A stretch of 64,000 nucleotides of DNA. It comes from an uncultured Clostridia bacterium. GTDB taxonomy: Bacteria > Bacillota > Clostridia > Christensenellales > UBA1242. The notes under the pieces were generated by a model. That model saw only the letters and a program-made list of their open reading frames with translations, had not been told where the DNA came from and made no database searches. The DNA lies in the NCBI GenBank assembly GCA_944384535.1, contig CALWTS010000022.1, forward strand, positions 1 to 64,000. The letters run 5' to 3'. The translations under genes were made by a program, and so were the position numbers. This document shows positions 46,093 to 55,502 of this stretch, one piece after another (within the stretch, counting starts at the first letter, position 1; every line of letters starts with the position of its first letter).

Positions 46093-46452
46093 ATGTGTTT
46101 TTTTAAGAAAAAGAAAAAAGAAGAGAAGAATACTCAAGATGAAATTTTAAAAGAGAATGTTGAAGAAAAAGATTCTGAAAAAATGGATGAAAATGTAACA
46201 AAGGAGGAGAAGGTGAGCGAAGCAAAAACTGAGAAAAAGGCTGTTTATAGAGTTTTGTATGATAAAGAAGATAAAATGTGGAAAATAAAAAAAGATGGTG
46301 CAAAGAGAATTATTGATAGTAAAAAAACTAAAGATGAGGCTTTAGCAAGAGTTCAGGAGTTAAGCAAATCTCAGGATACAAAATTTGTTGTTTACAAGAA
46401 AGATGGGAAATTTCAAAAAAAAGCTAATTTAAATTTAAAAAATGATGATTAA
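46093..46452 (+). CDS. DUF2188-like small protein with charged N-terminus
   Basis: 119 residues. The first ~50 residues are almost entirely Lys and Glu and likely disordered. The C-terminal ~65 (YRVLYDKEDKMWKIKKDG..., DEALARVQELS, VVYKKDGKFQ) follow the DUF2188 pattern of a small beta-alpha-beta fold. Function of the family is unknown. AGGAG lies 9 bases before ATG. It ends in a terminator, so it is monocistronic. Confidence 0.75.
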   Translation: MCFFKKKKKEEKNTQDEILKENVEEKDSEKMDENVTKEEKVSEAKTEKKAVYRVLYDKEDKMWKIKKDGAKRIIDSKKTKDEALARVQELSKSQDTKFVVYKKDGKFQKKANLNLKNDD

Positions 46453-46455
46453 AAC

Positions 46456-46483
46456 AAAAAGATAGTTTTTACTATCTTTTTTG
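46456..46483 (+). terminator. Intrinsic terminator
   Basis: AAAAAGATAGT (46456-46466), TTTT loop, ACTATCTTTTT (46471-46481). Confidence 0.8.
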
Positions 46484-46523
46484 CTTTTTTTGTGGTATTT
46501 TATAAATATACAAAGGGAAAATA

Positions 46524-47837
46524 ATGAAAACAAAAGTTGTTTTTTTAAAAAATGGTATCAAGTTAATTCATACGTATGTCAAAGAGGTAAATGGTGTTGA
46601 CTTGCAGTTAATATTTCAAGCAGGAGCATTAAATGATCCAAAAGGGAAAGCAGGACTTGCTCATTTTTGTGAGCATGCACTTTCAAGTGCTTTTTCGACT
46701 GAAAAACATACTAGAAATGAGAGACGTTCAATGAAAAACAAATATAATTATAGCAATGCTATAACAGGTTTGTTATATATGAAGTTTTTATTACAGGTAT
46801 CATCAAACAAGTTTGAAGAGGCATTTGATTTGATGACAGAAAGTTTTAATAGTATGTTGTTTAAAGAAGATGAGTTTTATAAAGAAAGAGAAATAATTTA
46901 TGATGAAATTTTAACAAGAAAAAGAGTTAATGAAGTTGAACTTGATAATGTAATCTTTCATAATTTATTTAAAGAAAAAGAGTTTAAAAATTTTAATACT
47001 AGTGCTGCAGGAAGTATAGATACTGTAAAAAATATAACATTAAAAGATATTGAAAAATTCATAAAGGAATATCTAACTCAAAAAAATTTAATTATTGTAG
47101 TAAGCGGAAAAATATCTTTAAAAAGAATTATTAAAAATATTAATAAATTCATATTAACAAGGCTTCCTATTGGAGAGAAAAGGGGGTTTGATTTTGAAAA
47201 TTACTTAGGGTATAAAAATCCTTGTTTTATTCAAAGTTCTGCTCCTGAGGAAGGAAAGTCAATCTTTAATATTATTTTTATTGTTGATAAATGTAAAAAA
47301 TTTTCAGAGAGAAAAGAGGTTTTTAAACAAATTTTATTTAATTCTTGTTTAAATGAAAAACTTTTTGAATTTTATAGGACAAATCAAAATTTGTGTTATA
47401 ATTCATATTCTAATATATATAATGATAATATTTATAATGAATGTGTTATCACAATTAATTGTAATGATAACAATATTATAAAAATAATACAAAATTTTAC
47501 AAAATTTTTGCGTTTTTTTGATAATCAGTTTAATGAAACTCTTTTTAACAAATATAAAGAGAGAAAAATTGATCAAGTCAATTTTGACTTAGAGAATTTG
47601 TCATTAATTTCGAAGGGAAGATTTTATGAATATACACAATTCAATGAGATATGTAATAGTGACAAGATAATAAAAAAGGAGATAGAATCAATTACATTTA
47701 ATGATGTTTATGATTATTATAAAAAAGCATTCAGAAGTAAACCATATGTAATATTAATATCGAATGTAAAAATAATGCAAGAATTTGATTATAAAGAGTT
47801 TTGTAAAGACTGTAAAAAAATGGAAGAAAATTTATAA
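46524..47837 (+). CDS. M16 family zinc metallopeptidase (insulinase type)
   Basis: 437 residues, usual for the short bacterial form. The inverted zinc motif HFCEH is near residue 48, and the third ligand Glu is in YKEREIIYDEI near 120. The C-terminal inactive half follows. Such proteins often occur as pairs; only one copy is here, so it would form a homodimer or act with a partner elsewhere. Its stop codon and that of tmk lie back to back in one palindromic terminator, and its last seven residues, KKMEENL, equal those of Tmk. Confidence 0.9.
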   Translation: MKTKVVFLKNGIKLIHTYVKEVNGVDLQLIFQAGALNDPKGKAGLAHFCEHALSSAFSTEKHTRNERRSMKNKYNYSNAITGLLYMKFLLQVSSNKFEEAFDLMTESFNSMLFKEDEFYKEREIIYDEILTRKRVNEVELDNVIFHNLFKEKEFKNFNTSAAGSIDTVKNITLKDIEKFIKEYLTQKNLIIVVSGKISLKRIIKNINKFILTRLPIGEKRGFDFENYLGYKNPCFIQSSAPEEGKSIFNIIFIVDKCKKFSERKEVFKQILFNSCLNEKLFEFYRTNQNLCYNSYSNIYNDNIYNECVITINCNDNNIIKIIQNFTKFLRFFDNQFNETLFNKYKERKIDQVNFDLENLSLISKGRFYEYTQFNEICNSDKIIKKEIESITFNDVYDYYKKAFRSKPYVILISNVKIMQEFDYKEFCKDCKKMEENL

Positions 47838-47855
47838 ATTTTCTTCCATTTTTTT
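47814..47855. terminator. 42-bp perfect palindromic terminator spanning both gene ends
   Basis: A7 (47814-47820), a 28-bp perfect palindrome starting TGGAAG and ending CTTCCA (47821-47848), then T7 (47849-47855). The TAA of the M16 gene (47835-47837) and the TAA of tmk (47834-47832) meet at its centre. Confidence 0.9.
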
Positions 47856-48476
47856 ATTTATAGTTTCAATAATTTGAGCAGATATTTCATTAGGCGTTTT
47901 TGTTGCATCTATTATGCAGAATCTTTGCTTTTCTAAATTTGCGATGTAATCATATCCTTTTGATACCAAACGATGAAATTCCAAACCTTCTTTTTCAATT
48001 CTATCTAAATCTTCATTTATATTTTTCTTTCTATCAAAAGCTTTTTCTGGAGAAATTTTTAAATAAAATGTTAAATCCGGAGACACATTTCCAATAATAG
48101 TTTTTGTTAATGATAAAATTTGTTTTGCAGACATAATTTTTCTTGCCATACCTTGATAAGCTATAGTGGAGTCATAAAATCTATCCGCTATTACAATTTT
48201 TCCATTTTCTAGAGCAGGTTTAACAACTTTGTAAACATTTTCTACTCTAGCCGCGCAAAACAAAAGTAATTCTGTCATTGGTAGTGGTTTGTCATCTTCA
48301 TAATTTAATAAAAGTTTTCTGATTTCTTCAGCTAGGGGAGTTCCACCCGGTTCTCTAACGAAAACAAAATCATCTTTATTTTTATACTTATTGATATATT
48401 CTTTTAAGAGTTTTATTTGTGTAGATTTACCGCATGCTTCTCCACCTTCAAAAGATATAAATAATCCTTTTTTCAT
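47832..48476 (-). CDS. tmk: Thymidylate kinase
   Basis: 214 residues, standard size. P-loop FEGGEACGKST near residue 8, dTMP-binding REPGGTPLAEEIR near 42, and DRFYDSTIAYQG near 97. It phosphorylates dTMP to dTDP. The ribosome binding site AAAGGA lies 7 bases before ATG. It follows the diaminopentanoate-dehydrogenase-like gene by 27 bases, probably as one operon. The 3' end overlaps the M16 gene by six bases. Confidence 0.97.
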   Translation of the reverse strand: MKKGLFISFEGGEACGKSTQIKLLKEYINKYKNKDDFVFVREPGGTPLAEEIRKLLLNYEDDKPLPMTELLLFCAARVENVYKVVKPALENGKIVIADRFYDSTIAYQGMARKIMSAKQILSLTKTIIGNVSPDLTFYLKISPEKAFDRKKNINEDLDRIEKEGLEFHRLVSKGYDYIANLEKQRFCIIDATKTPNEISAQIIETINKKMEENL

Positions 48477-48503
48477 AATATAATCCTTTTTGACAATACT
48501 TTA

Positions 48504-49631
48504 TTAATCTTTATGGTTGCAATTACAATTATGTTCTTCGCAACAACAATCAACGAATTCAATATATTGTTCTAAATTGTGTGCTTTATAAATGTTTTCT
48601 GGCATCTTATCCGTAGTTGTATATCCAGGTTCTGCAACTAAAACTTCAGGTATTCTATTTATAAGTGTTGCACAAGTAAGTTCTGCTGTAGCAGGTCTTT
48701 CAATGACAACTCTTGTTGAAGGTTCTCCCTCAATTGTCCAATCATTGCAGTCAAATTCGTTTTTGTCATAAACTTTTCCGATACATTCTGAAATAATAGT
48801 TGTTCCTTCTTTTGTTTCAGTTGTTACTACAGCACTAAGTCCGGTGCAGTAACCTTTAGGGATTGTCATATCAAGTGTGGAACTATATAAATCTTCATTT
48901 GCAATTTGAGGAATTGATTTTTGAGATTGATTTGTTATATGAAGACCTAATTTAGAGCATAACCAACCATTTACATTCCACATAAAACTAGGTGCAAACT
49001 TACCTGAATTAATTAATTTTTTTCTTTCTTCTGATGAAATTTCATCAATAGATGCGATTTGTTTTTGAAAATCGCTTTGACTTAAACCTGCACCATGCAC
49101 TTTTGCGAGGGAAATTCCATAATCTTCAACATTATAACTTGATTTTCCTTTAATTGTTGTAATTTTTTGTGTAGCACCACCAATGATACTAATTAAATTT
49201 CCCCAGAATACATCTTGATAACCAGAGCCACATATTGTACATAAATTATCTTTGGCGATTTTATCTAATTTTTTAGCTAATTTTGGGTTTGAGTTTTGCG
49301 CAAAAAATGCTTCTTCGCATGTAGAAATAGCATTTACTCCATTTTTAGCACAAATTTCATAAATAGGATAGTTTTCAGAGAAAATACTTGTTGTAGTTAT
49401 TATTGCGATATCTACATCTTTATTTTGTAAGAATTTATCAAAATCATCAGCGTTTTGTATTTTGATATTAAGAGGTTTTTCGTATCCTATTATATCAGCG
49501 ATATCTTTTCCTATTTTATTTTTATCAATATCGAAAGCACCAACAATTTTAATGCCTTTTTCTAGGGCATAACGCATGGTTAGAGCACTCATTTTGCCAC
49601 AACCATATTGAACCATTTTAATTTTTTTCAT
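48504..49631 (-). CDS. 2,4-diaminopentanoate dehydrogenase-like oxidoreductase
   Basis: 375 residues. The N-terminus VQYGCGKMSALTMRYALEKGIKIVGAFD is an NAD(P)-binding Rossmann start of the DapB-like family that includes clostridial Ord, which acts in ornithine fermentation. ICGSGYQDVFWGNL is also family-like. No other ornithine-pathway gene is in the window, so the substrate is open. Unusual is the extreme C-terminus, CCCEEHNCNCNHKD, rich in Cys and His and apparently able to bind a metal; I do not know this in characterised relatives. AGGAGG precedes ATG. Confidence 0.72.
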   Translation of the reverse strand: MKKIKMVQYGCGKMSALTMRYALEKGIKIVGAFDIDKNKIGKDIADIIGYEKPLNIKIQNADDFDKFLQNKDVDIAIITTTSIFSENYPIYEICAKNGVNAISTCEEAFFAQNSNPKLAKKLDKIAKDNLCTICGSGYQDVFWGNLISIIGGATQKITTIKGKSSYNVEDYGISLAKVHGAGLSQSDFQKQIASIDEISSEERKKLINSGKFAPSFMWNVNGWLCSKLGLHITNQSQKSIPQIANEDLYSSTLDMTIPKGYCTGLSAVVTTETKEGTTIISECIGKVYDKNEFDCNDWTIEGEPSTRVVIERPATAELTCATLINRIPEVLVAEPGYTTTDKMPENIYKAHNLEQYIEFVDCCCEEHNCNCNHKD

Positions 49632-49711
49632 AATATCCTCCTAAAAATAAGTATAACAATAAAAATAAAAATTATCAAATAAAACTAAATATTAAATGGT
49701 ATCAGTTTTTA

Positions 49712-51553
49712 CTATTCTTCTATAGATTGAACATTATTATTTTGTAAATAATTATGAATTGTTATTGCTAAACTCTTATTTATACCTGGTACTGATTCGA
49801 GCAAGTTAATTTCAGCTTTAGCAATATTGTTACTTGTACCAAAAACTTTTAAAAGAGCATCTCTTTTTTTAGGTCCAATACCAGGTATATTATCTAGAAT
49901 TGATGTGGTTTGCTTTTTATTTCGTAGAGCCCTATGATAAGTAATTGCGAATCTATGTGCCTCATCCCTTATTCTTTGTAAAAGTTTTAATTCTGCACTG
50001 TATGGTTTAAGAAGGATAGGCGTTGAAGAATTTGGAGTAAAAACTTCTTCAATTCTTTTTGCTAAACTTATCATTTGAATTTGATTATCTAAGCCAAATT
50101 CTTTTAAAATTGAAAAAGATGAAGATAATTGTCCCTTTCCGCCATCAATAATAATTAAATTAGGTTTTTCTTTAAAACTTTCACCATTTTGTTCTAAAAA
50201 TCTTTTTAGTCTTCTTTTTAAGGCCTCTTCAAGAGAAGCAAAATCATTTGCTCCTTTTACAGTTTTAATTTTAAATTTTCTATAATCTTTTTTGCTAGCT
50301 TCTCCATTTATGAAAACAACCATCGAACAAACTTTATTTGTTCCGCTAATATTGGAAATATCATAACATTCCATTCTTAATGGTAACTCTTTTAAATTAA
50401 GTTTTGATTGTAACATTTTGATAGCACCTATTGAGTTATTATATTTAATTTTTTCTTTTTCTAAGTGTTTTTCAAGGTATTCTTTTGCATTTTCAGTTGC
50501 CATATCTAAAAGATTTTTATTCAGACCATGTGGATTAGAAATAATATTTATTTTTTTGTTAAAATATTTATTAAGTAGTTCTTTGTCTTTTTCATCAAAA
50601 TTATGAGATAATATAATTTCGTGAGGAATAATAAGATTTTGGTAATATTGAATAAGAAAGTTAAATAATGTTTGACTTTCTTCTAGTTCAGCATCAAGAC
50701 AAGGGTAGGAAATAATACCAAGAATTTTACCGCTTCTGACAACCATATTAGTAATAACGCCACTAAGACCATCTGAGTAATATGAAAATACATCTTTACT
50801 AATATCTTTTGGTAAGTTAGCAACTATTTTTTGTTTTAGTTTCGCAATCATCTTCAACCTATCTCTTAGAATAATTGCATTCTCAAAATTTTCATTTTTT
50901 GCTGCATTTTCCATTTTTTCTTTTAAAATGAGTTCAATTTCATCATCATTACCATTTAAAAAATTTATGACTTTATCGATTTCTTTCTTATATTCTTGAG
51001 AAGAAATTTTCATGGTGCAAGGAGCAGAACATAGACCTAATGAATAATTCAAACATTCTCTTTTTGTAAATGAATTTTTAGATATTTTCAAATTACATGA
51101 TCTTATTTTGAATGCAGAATGTATCGATTTTACAATTTCTCTAGCATCTATTCCTGCAAAATAAGGTCCAAAGTATTTGGCTCCATCATTTTTTACTTTT
51201 CTTACTATTTCAATTTTTGGAAATTCGGATTTAACATCTATTTTAATATAAGGAAATTGCTTGTCATCTTTTAGTAATATATTATAAAAAGGTTGGTATT
51301 TTTTTATTAAATTGTTTTCTAGTGCTAAAGCATCCATTTCAGACATTGTAATAAAGTAATCAAAAGAATCTATATTGTCAACCATAGCTTGAACTTTTGT
51401 TGGTTTTGAGGAATTTCTAAAATATTGACTTACTCTATTTTTCAAATTTTTAGCTTTACCCACATAAATTACTAAACCAGTGCTATCTTTCATTATATAT
51501 ACTCCTGGCTTAGTTGTTAATGTTTTTAATTTATTGTTAATTTTCTCATTCAT
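49712..51553 (-). CDS. uvrC: UvrABC excinuclease subunit C
   Basis: Start ATG 51553 is preferred: the protein then begins MNEKINNKLKTL, the usual distance before the GIY-YIG domain; an upstream in-frame extension would add a hydrophobic, non-family stretch. 613 residues, normal. Domains in order: GIY-YIG nuclease (PGVYIMKDSTGLVIYVGKAK), UVR/UvrB-binding motif near 215, RNase H-like second nuclease, and C-terminal helix-hairpin-helix repeats (ILDNIPGIGPKKRD). It makes both cuts in nucleotide excision repair. A TATACT box sits 7 bases before ATG, so the mRNA may be leaderless. Confidence 0.95.
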   Translation of the reverse strand: MNEKINNKLKTLTTKPGVYIMKDSTGLVIYVGKAKNLKNRVSQYFRNSSKPTKVQAMVDNIDSFDYFITMSEMDALALENNLIKKYQPFYNILLKDDKQFPYIKIDVKSEFPKIEIVRKVKNDGAKYFGPYFAGIDAREIVKSIHSAFKIRSCNLKISKNSFTKRECLNYSLGLCSAPCTMKISSQEYKKEIDKVINFLNGNDDEIELILKEKMENAAKNENFENAIILRDRLKMIAKLKQKIVANLPKDISKDVFSYYSDGLSGVITNMVVRSGKILGIISYPCLDAELEESQTLFNFLIQYYQNLIIPHEIILSHNFDEKDKELLNKYFNKKINIISNPHGLNKNLLDMATENAKEYLEKHLEKEKIKYNNSIGAIKMLQSKLNLKELPLRMECYDISNISGTNKVCSMVVFINGEASKKDYRKFKIKTVKGANDFASLEEALKRRLKRFLEQNGESFKEKPNLIIIDGGKGQLSSSFSILKEFGLDNQIQMISLAKRIEEVFTPNSSTPILLKPYSAELKLLQRIRDEAHRFAITYHRALRNKKQTTSILDNIPGIGPKKRDALLKVFGTSNNIAKAEINLLESVPGINKSLAITIHNYLQNNNVQSIEE

Positions 51554-51593
51554 ATGTATAGTATAATCTTTTATTAAATTAAATAAAAAAGAA

Positions 51594-51628
51594 AATAAAA
51601 AAAACATCAAAATTTTTGATGTTTTTTT
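51594..51628 (-). terminator. Terminator between hisS and uvrC
   Basis: ACATCAAAA (51604-51612) pairs with TTTTGATGT (51614-51622), flanked by A- and T-runs on both sides. It overlaps the hisS stop codon and isolates uvrC. Confidence 0.75.
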
Positions 51629-52940
51629 ATTTTTTTAATATTTTATTCAAACAATCTTCTTTTGATAGAGAAAATTGTTCTCCAGTATCCATGTCTTTTA
51701 GAGAATATTTTTTCAAGTGAACTTCATTTTCTCCTACAATTAAAATATATGGTATTTGTTTTTTATTTGCTTCTTTCATTTTTGATTTAAATGATTTATT
51801 CTCATAGTTTATTTCGCAATTTAGTGATCTTTGAAAAAAGTTTAGTAGTGATAGACATTCTTCAATGGTATTACCTAGGGGAATAATTTGTAAGTCTAAT
51901 ATTGAAGGGGAGAGATTTGGTAATAAATTATTTTGGTCTAATAAGTCAAACAATCTAGTTAATCCAATGCTTAAACCGACACCAGGGAGTTTTTTGTCTG
52001 TATAATAGCCAGCTAAGTTATCATATCTTCCACCACCGCATATAGTTCCAAACTCAGGATGGAGTGGCATAATTGCTTCAAAGACAGTTCCTGTGTAATA
52101 GTTTTGACCTCTTATAACAGAAAGATCAAGTAGATAAGTATCTTTATTTAAATTAAAAGAATTTAAGTAATTCGAAATTTCTTTTAATTCTGAAATACCT
52201 TTTTGAAATGTAACATTATTGGAAATATTTGATATTTTAGCAAGTATAAAATCAAAAGGTCCGCACATGTTTGTTAAGTATATTAATTTTTGTGAGTTTT
52301 CTTGAGAAACACCTAGTTTATTTAATTCAAAATTAACATTGTCTATTCCAATTTTTGCGATTTTATCTAAAATAATCAAAATATCTTCAGTAATATTTTT
52401 ATATCCTAAATCTTCACAATAACCAAATAAAATATTTCTATTAGATATATGATTGACAACATTTAAATTTAATTTATCAAAAACTCTATTTACTAAAATT
52501 AAACATTCAGCATCTGCAACTAGAGGAAGGTCTTCTAAACCAACAATATCAGCATCACATTGTAAAAATTCTCTAAATCGGCCTTTTTGTGCTCGTTCAC
52601 CTCTATAGGCTTTTCCTATTTGATATCTTTTAAATGGAAAAGATATTGAGTCAGAGTTCATTGCAACATATCTTGCTAGTGGAACGGTTAAATCATAACG
52701 CATACAAATATTAGTATCACCTTTTTTAAAGTTATAAATTTCTTTATCGATATTTCCTCCTGATTTTGCAAGTAATATTTCACTTAATTCAAGTATTGGA
52801 GTATCTAGAGGCATAAACCCAAAAGATTGATATAATTTTCTTATTTTATCTACCATTTCATCTAGTACAATTTGTTTATATGGAGGAAGTTCCATAAAAC
52901 CTGACAATTTTCGAGGTGTTATAATTTTTTTAGGCTGCAT
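51627..52940 (-). CDS. hisS: Histidyl-tRNA synthetase
   Basis: 437 residues, standard. A class II aminoacyl-tRNA synthetase: motif 2 KRYQIGKAYRGERAQKGRFREFLQCDADIVG, the histidine-binding loop LSVIRGQNYYTGTVFE, motif 3 GVGLSIGLTRLF and a C-terminal anticodon-binding domain. AAGGAG is 7 bases before ATG. There is no T-box: no terminator precedes the gene. The next 420 bases upstream are the DnaA-box region. Confidence 0.97.
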   Translation of the reverse strand: MQPKKIITPRKLSGFMELPPYKQIVLDEMVDKIRKLYQSFGFMPLDTPILELSEILLAKSGGNIDKEIYNFKKGDTNICMRYDLTVPLARYVAMNSDSISFPFKRYQIGKAYRGERAQKGRFREFLQCDADIVGLEDLPLVADAECLILVNRVFDKLNLNVVNHISNRNILFGYCEDLGYKNITEDILIILDKIAKIGIDNVNFELNKLGVSQENSQKLIYLTNMCGPFDFILAKISNISNNVTFQKGISELKEISNYLNSFNLNKDTYLLDLSVIRGQNYYTGTVFEAIMPLHPEFGTICGGGRYDNLAGYYTDKKLPGVGLSIGLTRLFDLLDQNNLLPNLSPSILDLQIIPLGNTIEECLSLLNFFQRSLNCEINYENKSFKSKMKEANKKQIPYILIVGENEVHLKKYSLKDMDTGEQFSLSKEDCLNKILKK

Positions 52941-53361
52941 AAATGACTCCTTTTTAAAATAAATTATTGTTGTAAATAACTATTTAAAAATTTAAAACAA
53001 TTATTAAATATTAAGTAATTTGAAATTGATAAAAAGCGAAATTTTAGTTGTTTGATTGCTTATTTTTGTTAAATTTGTACACAAGAAGTTATCCACATTT
53101 CCACAAATAAATATTTATACATTTGTGTTTATTTTTATGCGTTTTAATAATTATTAATCATTTTAGGTGGGTTTCCACCCAAGTTATCCACATTTCCACA
53201 TTAAAACTTACTTAAAAAAGTAATTTTTAAACAAATATTATAATAATATTAATAGATATTAATTTTAAACTTTAATTATTTTGCATATATATTCATAAAT
53301 ATTCTTGATATACATGATTTAAAGACGATTTAAGTTTGAAATTTGTTTTTAAAATTTATAA
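52941..53361. other. Non-coding region with DnaA boxes; candidate replication origin or DnaA-regulated region
   Basis: Perfect TTATCCACA boxes lie at 53089-53097 and 53184-53192 on the plus strand, each inside an exact 20-base repeat (53086-53105, 53181-53200) that adds a second TTTCCACA. TTGTACACA (53075-53083) is one mismatch off. An inverted repeat CACAAAT/ATTTGTG (53102-53108, 53121-53127) and a small GGTGG/CCACC hairpin (53166-53179) lie between. A ~100-base extremely AT-rich stretch follows at 53200-53300, as expected for an unwinding element. No open frame with a ribosome binding site. Confidence 0.6.
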
Positions 53362-55425
53362 TTATTCTTTTTGTAAAGAAATATTTTTCAAAAATACAGA
53401 AGGTGTGTCTTCACAAACAAAGAATAGTTTATGCAAAGCTCGGGTACTGGAAACGTAAAGTATATTTTCATCTACTTTGTTTTGATAATTTGCAATATCT
53501 ACGTTTGGTATAATAACTGCATCAAATTCGATTCCTTTTGCTGTGGCACAGGTTGTAATAAGTATTCTATTATTGTAATCTTCTGGTTCATTTATTAAGG
53601 TGCAGTTTATTTTTTGTTTAAGTTTAGATGCAATAGACTTTGCTTCTTTATTGCATTTGCAAATTACTGCAATGTGGTCATATGATTTACATTGGGTTTC
53701 TATTATGTCTATTATTTTGTTAATTTGATCTTTTATCTGAAATAATTGAGGAGGTTGACCTGATCTATTTACAAATTCAACATCTTTTATACCAATCATG
53801 TCATTTGTAAATTTGGCAATTTCCCTTGTTGATCTGTAAGTTTTCTTTAATTCTAACAACTTACAACCTAAAAAATCTGCTGTGATTTGTAAATATTCAT
53901 CTGAAACATTTTTTTCGATACATTGATTAACATCACCAACTACTATACAAGGACATTTCCATAATTTTTTAAACATATAGATATCAACGGGTGTGAAATC
54001 TTGCATTTCATCAATTATTAAATATTTAGCGGAGAAATCATGGTCAAATCCATATAAATAATGTTTTATTGCAAGATATGTGCCTTTGTCCATATACTTA
54101 ATTGAAGTTTCTGCAGATGCTTTTAAATTTTCTCTAGCCATAAATATTTGATAAATTTTATCAATATCTCTAATTGGCAAAAATCTATATAATATTTTTT
54201 TAAAGCGTTCTTTTAAGCCTTGGTTTTGTTCTTTTGAATAATGTCTTTTTTCAGTAAAATACATTGCATATTGCCATGCAATTTTATTTATTCTTTCATA
54301 CAAGTCATACCCTTTAAAAGTTTTAAAAAATAAGTCTTTTGTTTGTTCCTCACTAAATGAAATTATTTCTTTTTCTCCATCAATATCTTCATTTACTATA
54401 TATGAGAGTGTTTTAGGGGAGAATGTTTCTAAAAAAGGACCTTTTAAAAATCTTAATAATGCATCTAAATATTCATAAGAGGATTTATAAGAAATTTCAT
54501 TTAAATCTTCTTGTTTAGGAGATGTTGCAATTTCATCTAACATGCTTTCACGAGATTGGATAGGTCTTTTTAGTTCAGCTCGTGCAATTTGAGCAAATGT
54601 TGTTTCTACAAGATTGTCTTCTCCAAGTTGTGGTAAAACATCGGATATATAACTTGAAAAAATATTATTAGGTGATAATATTAAAATATCACTACTTTTA
54701 ATTGTAGATCTATGTCTATATAACAAATATGCAGCTCTATGGAGAGCTATAGAAGTTTTGCCTGAACCAGCAATTCCTTGAACCAGCATATTTTCATTTT
54801 TATCATTTCTTACAATTGAATTTTGTTCTTTTTGAATAGTTGAAACGATTTGTTTCATTTTTACTGAAACATTATGAGATAAAATATCTTGTAGTATTTC
54901 ATCATTAATTGTTAAGTCTGTGTCAAAATAGGATAGTAATTGTCCATCTTCTATTTTGTATTGTCGTTTTAATTGCAAGATTCCATTATATTCATTTTTA
55001 TCAATTTTAAAAGAAGCTTCACCTAAATTATAGTCATAATATAAAGAAGATATAGGAGCTCTCCAATCAGCAACGTATACTTTATTATTATCGACTATAT
55101 TCCCAATACCAATGTAGACACGTTGAGTAGTTTTTTTATGATTAGGGAGAAAATCTATTCTTGCAAAGTAAGGAGAGTTTTTTTGCAGGTGTAATCTTTT
55201 ATTTTCTTTATAAATATCATGTTCTAAACTTTCAATATCAGCAAGATTACTATAAGCACCAGAAAGGTCTCCTCCTCGTGAAAGATCTGAATAGTCATCA
55301 GCAAGATTCTGTATTCCAGATTCAAGTTGTTTGGAAAGATTAACAGTTTTTTTGTTGTTTTCTTCAATTTTTTTATTTAAAATTTTAAGTGTTCTATTCA
55401 AATATTCTTTTTCTTTTATTTCCAC
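53362..55425 (-). CDS. HelD-like UvrD-family helicase (RNA polymerase recycling factor)
   Basis: GTG 55425 is chosen as start, since GGAGG (55434-55430 on the minus strand) lies 5 bases before it; the ATG at 55437 overlaps that site. 687 residues. An N-terminal coiled-coil arm (1-85), the HelD-typical YIGIGNI...VADWRAPISSLYYD, Walker A GIAGSGKT near 219, Walker B YLIIDEMQD and C-terminal helicase motifs (TYRST; TTCATAKGIEFD). HelD frees stalled RNA polymerase from DNA. It is downstream of gyrA and may belong to the same transcription run. Confidence 0.88.
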   Translation of the reverse strand: MEIKEKEYLNRTLKILNKKIEENNKKTVNLSKQLESGIQNLADDYSDLSRGGDLSGAYSNLADIESLEHDIYKENKRLHLQKNSPYFARIDFLPNHKKTTQRVYIGIGNIVDNNKVYVADWRAPISSLYYDYNLGEASFKIDKNEYNGILQLKRQYKIEDGQLLSYFDTDLTINDEILQDILSHNVSVKMKQIVSTIQKEQNSIVRNDKNENMLVQGIAGSGKTSIALHRAAYLLYRHRSTIKSSDILILSPNNIFSSYISDVLPQLGEDNLVETTFAQIARAELKRPIQSRESMLDEIATSPKQEDLNEISYKSSYEYLDALLRFLKGPFLETFSPKTLSYIVNEDIDGEKEIISFSEEQTKDLFFKTFKGYDLYERINKIAWQYAMYFTEKRHYSKEQNQGLKERFKKILYRFLPIRDIDKIYQIFMARENLKASAETSIKYMDKGTYLAIKHYLYGFDHDFSAKYLIIDEMQDFTPVDIYMFKKLWKCPCIVVGDVNQCIEKNVSDEYLQITADFLGCKLLELKKTYRSTREIAKFTNDMIGIKDVEFVNRSGQPPQLFQIKDQINKIIDIIETQCKSYDHIAVICKCNKEAKSIASKLKQKINCTLINEPEDYNNRILITTCATAKGIEFDAVIIPNVDIANYQNKVDENILYVSSTRALHKLFFVCEDTPSVFLKNISLQKE

Positions 55426-55502
55426 TGTTACCTCCATATTTGTAAAAGATGTCTTGACAGAAAGATGTAAATATTAAATTAGAATTTATCTTTTACTTTA
55501 TG

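Noticed and set aside
53161..53185. T-box-like GGGTGG on the minus strand upstream of hisS
   Set aside because: It is part of a small GGTGG/CCACC hairpin, lacks the rest of the T-box motif, is ~220 bases from hisS, and no terminator or antiterminator lies before the gene.
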